In this document: positions 1-5,999 of the stretch, one piece after another | Layout: each line of letters opens with the position of its first letter | How positions within the stretch are numbered: the stretch's first letter is position 1 | DNA from: Elusimicrobiota bacterium | Lineage (GTDB): Bacteria; Elusimicrobiota; Elusimicrobia; UBA1565; UBA9628 | Reading direction: 5' to 3' | DNA: 9,271 bases | Assembly: GCA_023700845.1 (NCBI GenBank) | Contig: JAMPYD010000051.1 | Location: 1 to 9,271, forward strand | Notes under the pieces: generated by a model | Told to the model about the DNA's origin: nothing | Databases searched by the model: none | The model's input: the letters and a program-made list of their open reading frames with translations, nothing else | Translations under genes and position numbers: made by a program

Positions 1-1
1 C

Positions 2-409
2 CCCGGCGGCACCTCGCTGCCGCCCCTGCTCGAGAAGGACCTCGACATCGCCCTCGACTTCGACGCCATCAAGGCCGCCGGCACCATGCTCGGCGCCGGC
101 GGCATGATCGTCCTCGACGAGACCGTCGACGCGGTCGAGGTCGCCCACAACATCGAGCGCTTCCTGATGCACGAGTCCTGCGGCCAGTGCACGCCCTGCC
201 GCGAGGGCTCGAACTGGTCGGAGCGAATTCTAGAGCGCATGCTCGAGGGCAAGGGCGAGAAGGGCGACACGGAGAACCTCGCGCGCGTCGGCGAGAACAT
301 CACCGGCAAGGTCATCTGCGCGCTGGGCGACACCGTCGGGATGGTCACGCGCGCGTGGATCGGGAAGTTCCCGGACGATTTCAAGAAGCGGGTGCCGAAA
401 GATGGGTAA
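2..409 (+). CDS. nuoF: NADH-quinone oxidoreductase subunit F (NuoF), 3' part
   Basis: This is the C-terminal part of NuoF, the NADH- and FMN-binding subunit of the peripheral arm of complex I. The gene starts before the window; the frame is open from base 2 with P-G-G-T-S and reaches TAA at 407-409. About 135 residues are visible. The segment around bases 86-120 (GAGGMIVLDE) is typical of the family. It is followed by the N3 [4Fe-4S] ligand motif ESCGQCTPCREG (CxxCxxC, bases about 175-207) and the fourth ligand in ICALGDT near base 320. These residues relay electrons from FMN toward NuoG. The end overlaps the nuoG start by 8 bases, which fits translational coupling. The family is certain; only the start and the FMN/NADH-binding half are missing from the window. 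Confidence 0.96.
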   Translation, partial: PGGTSLPPLLEKDLDIALDFDAIKAAGTMLGAGGMIVLDETVDAVEVAHNIERFLMHESCGQCTPCREGSNWSERILERMLEGKGEKGDTENLARVGENITGKVICALGDTVGMVTRAWIGKFPDDFKKRVPKDG

Positions 410-1865
410 AACGGTCAAGTACAAGCTGAACGGGGTCGAGCGCGAGGCCGAGGAAGGCAAGCTCGTCATCGAGGCCGCCAAGGACGTCGGCGTCGAGATC
501 CCGCATTACTGCTACCACAAGGCCCTCGGCAACCCCGGCAACTGCCGCATGTGCATCGTCGAGGTCGCGGGGGCGCCCAAGCCCCAGGTCTCCTGCCGCA
601 CGAGCGTGCGCGAGGGCCTCGACGTCAAGACCGACTCCGACCTCGTCAAGCGCGCCCAGGCGTCCGCCCTGGAGCTCCACCTCGTCAACCACCCTCTGGA
701 CTGCCCGGTCTGCGACCAGAGCGGCGAGTGCGGTCTTCAGGACTATTACATGAAGATCGGCCAGTACCAGAGCGCGGTGCGCGAGGATAAGGAGCACAAG
801 GGCAAGCGCATCGTCGCCGGCCCCCACGTCATGCTCGACCAGGAACGCTGCGTGCTCTGCACGCGCTGCACCCGCTTCGTCGACAACGTGACCAAGACCC
901 ACGAGCTCGGCATCTTCGGCATGGGCCACAGCGAGAAGATCGAGGTCACGCCCGGCATGACCCTCGACAACGCCTACTCGGGCAACGTCGTCGACGTCTG
1001 CCCCGTGGGTGCCCTCACCGACCGCGACTTCCGCTACAAGGTCCGCGTCTGGTACCTCGACAAGACCGATTCCATCTGCCCCGGCTGCGCGCGCGGCTGC
1101 AATATTTCCGTCCACACCAACACCGCCCGCCCCTGGCACAACGACGGCAAGCGCGTGGCGCGGCTCAAGCCCCGCGTGAACATGGACGTCAACGGTCACT
1201 GGATGTGCGACGACGGCCGCTACGGCTTCGGCAATCTGGATGCCGACCGCCTGGGCAAGGTGCTGAGGCTGTCGCCGGAGAAGGCCGAGCTGTCGTGGTT
1301 CGACATGGCGTCCGAGCTCGCGCCCCTGCTGAAGAGGGACGGCCTGGCGGTCGTCGCCTCGGGGATGCTGTCCAACGAGGACTGGGCCGCGTACAAGTCC
1401 CTGTTCGTGGACACGCTCAAGATCCAGGGCCATTATTTCTCGGCCGAGCCGGATCAGATCGGAGCCGAGGACGCGCTTCTGCGCCGCAAGGAGAAGGTCC
1501 CCAACCTGAAGGGCGCCGAAGCCCTGGGACTGAAGAGCGGGTCGTTCGACGCGCTGGCGAAGGACCTCGCGGCCGGAAAGATCAAGACCTTGTACGTCAT
1601 CGAGCGCGACCTCTCCAAGGTGTGGGGGGACAAGGCGGCGTCCCTGCTGGCCAAGGCGGGCGTCTCGATCCTGCAGGGCCCCAACAAGTACGCCTTGGGG
1701 GATTCGTTCACCTACCGCCTCCCGGCCACGGCGTACGTCGAGGAGGACGGCCGCTTCACCAATTTCGAGGGCAAGGTCGGGACGTACCTCAAGGCCCTGT
1801 CGCCGATCGGCGAGGCCCGTCCGGACTGGGCCATCTTCGAGCTGCTCCGGAAGGCGCTCTCATGA
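402..1865 (+). CDS. nuoG: NADH-quinone oxidoreductase subunit G (NuoG), short form
   Basis: NuoG is the large iron-sulfur subunit of complex I, passing electrons from NuoF toward NuoI. The 487 residues show an N-terminal 2Fe-2S ferredoxin domain with N1b ligands C37, C48, C51 and C65. The N5 set is H97, C101, C104 and C110, and the N4 set is C150, C153, C156 and C200. A further CxxCxxxC...C set (C226, C229, C233, C269) matches the off-path N7 cluster found in only some bacteria. After residue 270 only about 215 residues remain, ending with a conserved-looking FTNFEGKV segment. Typical NuoG proteins are roughly 680 to 900 residues, so the molybdopterin-oxidoreductase-like domain is strongly reduced (from family knowledge). 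The ATG at 402 is the natural start because the ferredoxin domain begins at once. It overlaps nuoF by 8 bases and nuoH by 4 (ATGA). Confidence 0.96.
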   Translation: MGKTVKYKLNGVEREAEEGKLVIEAAKDVGVEIPHYCYHKALGNPGNCRMCIVEVAGAPKPQVSCRTSVREGLDVKTDSDLVKRAQASALELHLVNHPLDCPVCDQSGECGLQDYYMKIGQYQSAVREDKEHKGKRIVAGPHVMLDQERCVLCTRCTRFVDNVTKTHELGIFGMGHSEKIEVTPGMTLDNAYSGNVVDVCPVGALTDRDFRYKVRVWYLDKTDSICPGCARGCNISVHTNTARPWHNDGKRVARLKPRVNMDVNGHWMCDDGRYGFGNLDADRLGKVLRLSPEKAELSWFDMASELAPLLKRDGLAVVASGMLSNEDWAAYKSLFVDTLKIQGHYFSAEPDQIGAEDALLRRKEKVPNLKGAEALGLKSGSFDALAKDLAAGKIKTLYVIERDLSKVWGDKAASLLAKAGVSILQGPNKYALGDSFTYRLPATAYVEEDGRFTNFEGKVGTYLKALSPIGEARPDWAIFELLRKALS

Positions 1866-2914
1866 CCTTCCCTCTTCCCCTGAACGACGTCCTGTTCGCG
1901 ACCGCGAAAATCCTCTTCGCCGTGCTCGGCGTGGGCCTGAGCATCGCGGGCTTCCTCGGCTGGGTCGAGCGCAAGCAGAGCGCCGTGATGCAGGACCGCA
2001 TCGGCGCCAACCGCGCCGACATCTTCGGCATCACCATCCTCGGCCTGTTCCACCCGATCGCCGACGCGATCAAGCTGCTGACGAAGGAGGACTTCGTGCC
2101 GAAGATGGCGCGCAAGCCCCTCCACGGCCTGGCGCCGATCATCTCCCTGGGCGCGGGCATGTTCTGCCTCGCGGCGCTGCCCTACGGAGGGGTCGTCGAC
2201 TTCGCCGGGCGCGCCTGGGACCTCACGCCGATCGCCCTGCCGATGGGCGTGCCGCTGGTCCTGGCCGCGCTCGCCTTCGGCGTGCACGGCATCGTGATGG
2301 CCGGCTACGCCTCGGGCTCGAACTACGGCCTGCTCGGCGCGCTGCGCGGCGCGGCGCAGATGATCGCCTACGAGGTCTGCCTCGCCTCCGCCTTGGCCGG
2401 CCTGCTCTTTATCTACGGCACGCTCGACTTCTCCGAGGCGGTCCTGTGGCAGGTCCGCCACGGGGTGTGGGGGATCTTCGTCCAGCCTCTCGCGTTCATC
2501 ATCTTCCTGACCGCCGGCACCGCGGTGACCAAGCGCATCCCCTTCGACCTTCCCGAGGGCGAGAGCGAGATCGTCGGCTACCACGTCGAGTACTCGGGCA
2601 TGAAGTTCGGCATGTTCATGATGACCGACTTCTTCGAGTCCATCGTGATCTGCGGCGTGATCACCGCCCTGTTCCTCGGCGGCTGGTCCATCCCGGGCCT
2701 CGACCTGCCCTCGATGGGCCTCCTCGGCGGCGTCCTGATGGTCGGAAGCTTCGTCGCGAAGATCATGCTCATGCTGTTCCTGCTCATGCAGGTGCGCTGG
2801 ACCTTGCCGCGCTTCCGCTTCGACCAGGTGCTCGACCTCGGCTGGAAGAACCTCCTGCCGCTGGCCCTGATCAACTTCCTCGTCACCGTGTGGGTGGTGT
2901 ATCTATGGCCATAA
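1862..2914 (+). CDS. nuoH: NADH-quinone oxidoreductase subunit H (NuoH)
   Basis: NuoH is the membrane subunit (ND1 homologue) that joins the peripheral and membrane arms and forms part of the quinone chamber. The 350 residues contain several strongly hydrophobic helices and family landmarks: VERKQSAVMQDRIGANR (residues 35-51), FHPIADAIKLLTKEDFVP (63-80), NYGLLGALRGAAQMIAYEV (154-172) and PFDLPEGESEIVGYHVEYSG (227-246). The ATG overlaps the nuoG stop (ATGA), with GGAAGG seven bases upstream as ribosome-binding site. The longer upstream frame is only an out-of-frame shadow of nuoG. One oddity is that the E-x-E-x-E quinone-loop segment is one residue shorter than in E. coli or mitochondrial ND1: ESEIVGY against ELxxGY. 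It overlaps nuoI by 10 bases. Confidence 0.96.
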   Translation: MTFPLPLNDVLFATAKILFAVLGVGLSIAGFLGWVERKQSAVMQDRIGANRADIFGITILGLFHPIADAIKLLTKEDFVPKMARKPLHGLAPIISLGAGMFCLAALPYGGVVDFAGRAWDLTPIALPMGVPLVLAALAFGVHGIVMAGYASGSNYGLLGALRGAAQMIAYEVCLASALAGLLFIYGTLDFSEAVLWQVRHGVWGIFVQPLAFIIFLTAGTAVTKRIPFDLPEGESEIVGYHVEYSGMKFGMFMMTDFFESIVICGVITALFLGGWSIPGLDLPSMGLLGGVLMVGSFVAKIMLMLFLLMQVRWTLPRFRFDQVLDLGWKNLLPLALINFLVTVWVVYLWP

Positions 2915-3444
2915 CCGTCCGGACCGTCAAGCGCCCGGAGCGCACCTTCGCGACCGAGATCTATCTCGTCGAGATCGTCAAAGGGCTCGGCCTGACCTTC
3001 CGCCACCTGTTCGTCAACCTGTACCGGCACTCCAAGCGCGCCCTGGGCCTCAAGGGCCTGCCCGGCTCGGTCACCGTCCAATACCCCGACGACCCCGCCG
3101 TGCTCGGCAAGCGCGCCCGCACGCGACACCGCCTGCTCAAGCGCGACGACGGCGCCCCGCGCTGCACCGCCTGCCTGTTGTGCGAGACGATCTGCCCGGC
3201 GAAGTGCATCCGCATCACGGCCGAGAACGCCCCGGACGTCCAGGTCGAGAAGCGGGCCAAGACCTTCGACATCGACCTCGGCATGTGCATCTTCTGCGGC
3301 TACTGCGTCGAGGCCTGCCCCGTGGACGCCATCCACATGGACGCCAACGAGGTGGAGATCTCCGCCTACAGCCGCAAGGACATGATCTGGAACATGCCCG
3401 AGCTCCTCGGCGACGTCCCCAAAAAGCCCTCCCAGCCGGGCTGA
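2905..3444 (+). CDS. nuoI: NADH-quinone oxidoreductase subunit I (NuoI)
   Basis: NuoI carries the last two [4Fe-4S] clusters of the complex I chain, N6a and N6b, and hands electrons on toward N2 and quinone. The 179 residues hold a long N-terminal stretch with an amphipathic membrane-associated segment (about 18-45, GLTFRHLFVNLYRHSKR). Two ferredoxin motifs follow: C87, C90, C93, C97-P and C128, C131, C134, C138-P. An extra Cys (C101 in PAKCIRI) is common in the family and is not a cluster ligand. The length is normal. The ATG at 2905 lies inside the end of nuoH (10-base overlap). The protein ends in a short Lys/Pro-rich tail. No nuoJ follows, so this is the last nuo gene of the cluster here. 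Confidence 0.96.
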   Translation: MAITVRTVKRPERTFATEIYLVEIVKGLGLTFRHLFVNLYRHSKRALGLKGLPGSVTVQYPDDPAVLGKRARTRHRLLKRDDGAPRCTACLLCETICPAKCIRITAENAPDVQVEKRAKTFDIDLGMCIFCGYCVEACPVDAIHMDANEVEISAYSRKDMIWNMPELLGDVPKKPSQPG

Positions 3445-3450
3445 AGGCCC

Positions 3451-3479
3451 TTGTGTTCCCCGGGCGGGGGGGCTACCCT
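3451..3479 (+). promoter_or_regulatory. Putative leaderless promoter of the pilin-like gene
   Basis: A -35-like TTGTGT (3451-3456) stands 17 bases before a -10-like TACCCT (3474-3479), preceded by GC. The -10 ends exactly six bases before the GTG at 3486, so a normal start point seven bases downstream would be the G of the start codon. The GAGGGG between -10 and GTG touches the start codon, too close to serve as a Shine-Dalgarno site. The prediction rests on spacing and on the same layout at 3706 and 6405. No experiment supports it. Confidence 0.5.
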
Positions 3480-3485
3480 GAGGGG

Positions 3486-3659
3486 GTGAAGCGCTCCCGG
3501 GCCCGCGGCCAGGCCTCCGTCGAGTACATGTTCCTGCTCTGCACGGTCCTGTGCATGGCCCTCCTGACGGGGACCTTCATCAACAAGTTCGGCCGCGACC
3601 TCCTCGACGACATCGCCGTGAAGGTCCTCGACGCCGCCATCACGCTGGCGATGCCTTAA
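3486..3659 (+). CDS. Flp/class III-type small pilin-like protein
   Basis: This 57-residue protein has the build of a Tad/Flp-type or archaeal class III prepilin. A short basic leader (VKRSRARG) is followed by QASVEYMFLL. The motif fits QxSxExxxL exactly (Q9, S11, E13, L17). It also fits the Flp rule of cleavage after Gly (G8) with Glu-Tyr at mature positions +5 and +6. A hydrophobic helix spans about residues 14-31, followed by an amphipathic tail (KFGRDLLDDIAVKVLDAA) and a short end. Mature length would be 49 residues, normal for Flp pilins. GTG at 3486 is preferred over the upstream in-frame GTG at 3453 because prepilin leaders are short and a -10 box lies between them. No Tad ATPase or prepilin peptidase gene is nearby, so it is an orphan. 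A TadE/TadG-like minor pseudopilin is also possible. Confidence 0.78.
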   Translation: MKRSRARGQASVEYMFLLCTVLCMALLTGTFINKFGRDLLDDIAVKVLDAAITLAMP

Positions 3660-3703
3660 CTTTTCGTTCGCCGTTTGTTGGGTCGCGGCGACGCTCCGCC
3701 GAA

Positions 3704-3711
3704 GCTACACT
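3704..3711 (+). promoter_or_regulatory. Putative leaderless -10 element, small membrane protein gene
   Basis: GCTACACT contains a -10-like TACACT (3706-3711) that ends six bases before the ATG at 3718, predicting transcription from the first base of the start codon. There is no Shine-Dalgarno sequence, and no good -35 box is visible at 16-18 bases. An 11-base palindrome, GTCGCGGCGAC (3682-3692), sits where the -35 contact would be and might be an operator (inference). Confidence 0.45.
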
Positions 3712-3717
3712 GTTGGC

Positions 3718-4038
3718 ATGAGCGTGCGAGACATGACGTTGGGCGGAGTCTGGGGCGTCAACCTCCTGGCGATCTGCGCGACGAACTTCAGCGAGGTCCG
3801 CCATTGCCTGGCCGTGCTGGTCCTCTACGCGGCGACCTACTTCCTGTTCGCGCCGCTACACGTGCTGATCCTGCTGTGCGTGTGGACGGCCTACAGCCTC
3901 GAGCGCGGGGAATCCGCCCAGGCCGACGGGTGCGCCGTGAGGGCGGCCGTGCGCATGGTGTGCGCGGAGACCGTCGTGTTCTGGGCCCTGTACTGGGGCA
4001 TGGTCTTCGAGATCCTGCCGCTGCACATGCGCGTCTAG
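3718..4038 (+). CDS. Small hypothetical membrane protein
   Basis: I do not recognise a family for this 106-residue protein. It has hydrophobic stretches at about residues 8-21, 30-58 (very hydrophobic, LAVLVLYAATYFLFAPLHVL and beyond) and 79-100. A polar loop separates the last two (LERGESAQADGCAVR), so two to four membrane passes are plausible. Four cysteines (C20, C30, C54, C72) lie in or near the membrane and a fifth, C82, is in the last helix. There is no cleavable signal peptide. The gene stands alone between the pilin-like gene and the c-di-AMP pair. It has its own -10 box, and the next gene has its own too, so co-transcription with cdaA is not required. Codon use matches its neighbours. 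That it is a real gene is supported by the upstream promoter-like box and by membrane-type composition. Confidence 0.7.
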   Translation: MSVRDMTLGGVWGVNLLAICATNFSEVRHCLAVLVLYAATYFLFAPLHVLILLCVWTAYSLERGESAQADGCAVRAAVRMVCAETVVFWALYWGMVFEILPLHMRV

Positions 4039-4046
4039 AGGGGGCC

Positions 4047-4075
4047 TAGCGAGGCGGCGCTTCTTCCGCTATACT
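4047..4075 (+). promoter_or_regulatory. Putative promoter of the c-di-AMP synthase operon
   Basis: A strong -10, TATACT (4070-4075, preceded by GC), has a weak -35-like TAGCGA (4047-4052) at 17-base spacing. The -10 ends ten bases before the ATG at 4086. The transcript would therefore carry only about three to four untranslated bases and no Shine-Dalgarno site. It lies in the 47-base gap after the small membrane protein gene and would drive both cdaA and the phosphoesterase gene. Confidence 0.55.
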
Positions 4076-4085
4076 GAGCCCCGTC

Positions 4086-4964
4086 ATGTCTCCCGGGTTC
4101 AAGCCCATCGCCGTCGCCGACATCATGGACATGCTCCTCGTGGGCACGCTCGTGTACGGCATCATGCTGTGGTTCAAGCGCACGAAGGCCGCCTTCGTGG
4201 CCCTGGGCATCCTCCTGATGGTCGTCGTGTACACCGTGGCCTCCGTGGCGGGCATGTACATGACCGTCCTCATCTTCCAGGGCTTTTTCGCCGTGTTCAT
4301 CGTCGCGGTGATCGTGATCTTCCAGGAGGAGATCCGCTCGATGTTCGAGCGCATCGCGATCTGGAGCCTCACCGGCGGCGTGCTCAAGACCGCCCCGACC
4401 CACCGCCAGGTCGAGATCCTGGTCAGCTCGCTGGGCGACCTCGCGCGCGAGAACATCGGCGCCCTGGTGGTCCTGCGCGGCCTCGACCCGCTCGACCGCC
4501 ACATCGAGGGCGGCTGGGATCTGAACGGAGATCTCTCCGAAGCCCTGTTGAAGAGCATCTTCGACTCGCATTCGCTGGGCCACGATGGGGCGTTCATCGT
4601 CGAGGAGGGGCGGGTGACGCGGTTCGGCGCGCAGCTCCCGCTGTCCAAGGACTTCTCAAAGATCACGAACCTCGGCACCAGGCACTCCGCGGCGCTGGGG
4701 CTGTCGGAGCGCTGCGACGCGATGTGCCTCGTCGTCAGCGAGGAGACGGGCAAGATCTCGTTCGCGCTGCGCGGGGACCTGGTGGCGGTCAAGGACCTCG
4801 AGGAGCTGCAGGACGGCATCGAGATCTTCCTGACCAAGCACCTGCCCAAGACCCCGCAGAACTACCTCTATCACTTCGTGACCGAGAACATGCGCGAGAA
4901 GGTCATCGCGACCGTCGTCTCGGTCCTGCTCTGGATCTTCTTCGTCGGCCGGGGCGCGCGATGA
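4086..4964 (+). CDS. cdaA: CdaA-type diadenylate cyclase (c-di-AMP synthase)
   Basis: This membrane-bound DAC-domain enzyme should condense two ATP into the second messenger c-di-AMP. The 292 residues start with three hydrophobic helices (about 12-29, 35-58, 60-80), then VIFQEEIRSMFERI, which is typical of the CdaA linker. The DisA_N catalytic domain spans about 105-250. It contains the DGA motif (D167-G168-A169), the GTRHSAALG segment (R199-H200-S201), and VVSEETGKIS, which closes the fold. The usual RHR motif reads RHS here, which may alter phosphate contacts. After the DAC domain comes an unusual C-terminal hydrophobic helix (about 268-287, MREKVIATVVSVLLWIFF), similar to the first helix of YbbR/CdaR. 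The cdaR gene that normally follows is absent. The stop overlaps the next ATG (ATGA), so the downstream phosphoesterase is coupled to it. Confidence 0.9.
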   Translation: MSPGFKPIAVADIMDMLLVGTLVYGIMLWFKRTKAAFVALGILLMVVVYTVASVAGMYMTVLIFQGFFAVFIVAVIVIFQEEIRSMFERIAIWSLTGGVLKTAPTHRQVEILVSSLGDLARENIGALVVLRGLDPLDRHIEGGWDLNGDLSEALLKSIFDSHSLGHDGAFIVEEGRVTRFGAQLPLSKDFSKITNLGTRHSAALGLSERCDAMCLVVSEETGKISFALRGDLVAVKDLEELQDGIEIFLTKHLPKTPQNYLYHFVTENMREKVIATVVSVLLWIFFVGRGAR

Positions 4965-5998
4965 AGCCCGGCTTCCACGCGCGCCGCCTGGTCAAGCTCC
5001 TGACGGAGAAGGGGAAGTCCCTGTCGCCGATGACCATCCTGACGCACGACCACCCCGACCCCGACGCGCTGGCCAGCGCCTGGGCGCTGGCGCACCTCGC
5101 CCAGTCGCTGGGGAAGATCCGCACCCGCATCGTCTACGGCGGCATGATCGGCCGGGCCGAGAACCGCATGATGGCGGAGCGGCTGCTGGTGCCGGCCCGC
5201 CCCCTGCGCAAGGGCGAGCTCGCCGGGGTGCCGCACCTGGCGCTCGTGGACACCCAGCCTCCCTTCAAGAACAACCGCTGCCCGCCGCGCCGCATCCCCG
5301 ACCTGATCCTGGACCACCACCCGCGCCACGCCGACACGCACTCCGACATGGCGCTGATCGACGAGAGCGTGGGCGCGACGACGACGATCCTCGTCGAGGC
5401 CCTCACGGCCGCCGGCCTGCGCGTCCCCGGGCGGCTGGCCACCGCGATCGTCTACGGCATCGGCTCCGAGACGCAGAACCTGGGGCGCGAGGCGACGAGG
5501 CGCGACATGGAGGCCTACCAGGCGCTGTGGCCGAAGGCCAACATGAAGACGCTGTGGCGCATCTCCTACCCGCAGCGCTCGGAGTCCTTCTTCCTGACCT
5601 TGGCGCACGCGGTGCGCGAGGCCTTCGTCATCGGCCGCGTCGTCGGCGCGAACCTGGGCGAGGTCAGCACCCCCGACCGCGTCGCCCAGATGGCCGACTT
5701 CCTGCTCACCCTCGAGAAGATGCAGTGGTCCATCGTGACGGCGCGCTACCTGGGCCGCCTGCATGTGTCCCTGCGGGCCAACGATCCGGGCGCCGGCGCG
5801 GGGCGCCTGCTCAAGCGCCTGCTCGGCGGGGGCAACCGCGGCGGCGGCCACGGCATGATCGCCGGGGGCTCGCTCGAGGTCGGCGCGGACGCGCCGGAGG
5901 CCGACTGGCGCGCGGCGGAGGAGAAGGTCGTGACCGAATTCCTCGCCTATCAGGGCCTCAACGCGACGGACCGCCGCCGGCCCTTCCGCGGCGCCTAG
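4961..5998 (+). CDS. DHH/DHHA1 phosphoesterase (NrnA/DhhP-like)
   Basis: This is a soluble DHH-superfamily phosphoesterase of 345 residues, the usual size for NrnA/DhhP-type enzymes. These hydrolyse nanoRNA, pAp, pApA or c-di-AMP with Mn2+. Visible motifs are THDHPDPDA (residues 28-36, metal ligands H29, D33, D35), VDTQP (D97), LDHHPR (D118-H119-H120) and YGIGSETQN (165-173). The DHHA1 substrate-binding loop GGGNRGGGHG lies at 289-298. The fourth motif usually carries Asp (GxxTDT); here it is Glu (E170). The ATG overlaps the cdaA stop (ATGA). With the synthase next door, c-di-AMP or its product pApA is the likeliest substrate (inference from context); general nanoRNA decay is the main alternative. 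The stop lies one base from the stop of the convergent lipoprotein gene, leaving no room for a terminator. Confidence 0.88.
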   Translation: MKPGFHARRLVKLLTEKGKSLSPMTILTHDHPDPDALASAWALAHLAQSLGKIRTRIVYGGMIGRAENRMMAERLLVPARPLRKGELAGVPHLALVDTQPPFKNNRCPPRRIPDLILDHHPRHADTHSDMALIDESVGATTTILVEALTAAGLRVPGRLATAIVYGIGSETQNLGREATRRDMEAYQALWPKANMKTLWRISYPQRSESFFLTLAHAVREAFVIGRVVGANLGEVSTPDRVAQMADFLLTLEKMQWSIVTARYLGRLHVSLRANDPGAGAGRLLKRLLGGGNRGGGHGMIAGGSLEVGADAPEADWRAAEEKVVTEFLAYQGLNATDRRRPFRGA

Positions 5999-5999
5999 G

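Noticed and set aside
225..247. A cluster of restriction sites (GAATTC, TCTAGA, GCATGC, CTCGAG) within 23 bases, resembling a cloning polylinker or vector junction.
   Set aside because: The bases encode the conserved NuoF segment SERILERMLEG in frame after the N3 cysteines, and the frame continues normally on both sides. It is coincidence.
381..1433. Long open frame on the minus strand (350 codons) opposite nuoG, and similar ones opposite nuoH, nuoI and the phosphoesterase.
   Set aside because: In DNA this GC-rich, antisense frames stay open by codon bias. Their products are low-complexity and have no family features, and the sense genes are certain.
3426..3475. Possible terminator hairpin after nuoI (CAGCC/GGCTG and GCCC/GGGC complementarity).
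   Set aside because: Stems are only 4-5 base pairs with poor loops, and there is no T tract. It would also overlap the next promoter.
3453..3485. Upstream in-frame GTG start for the pilin-like gene.
   Set aside because: It would place eleven extra residues before the prepilin leader and start upstream of the -10 box. GTG at 3486 gives a standard short basic leader.
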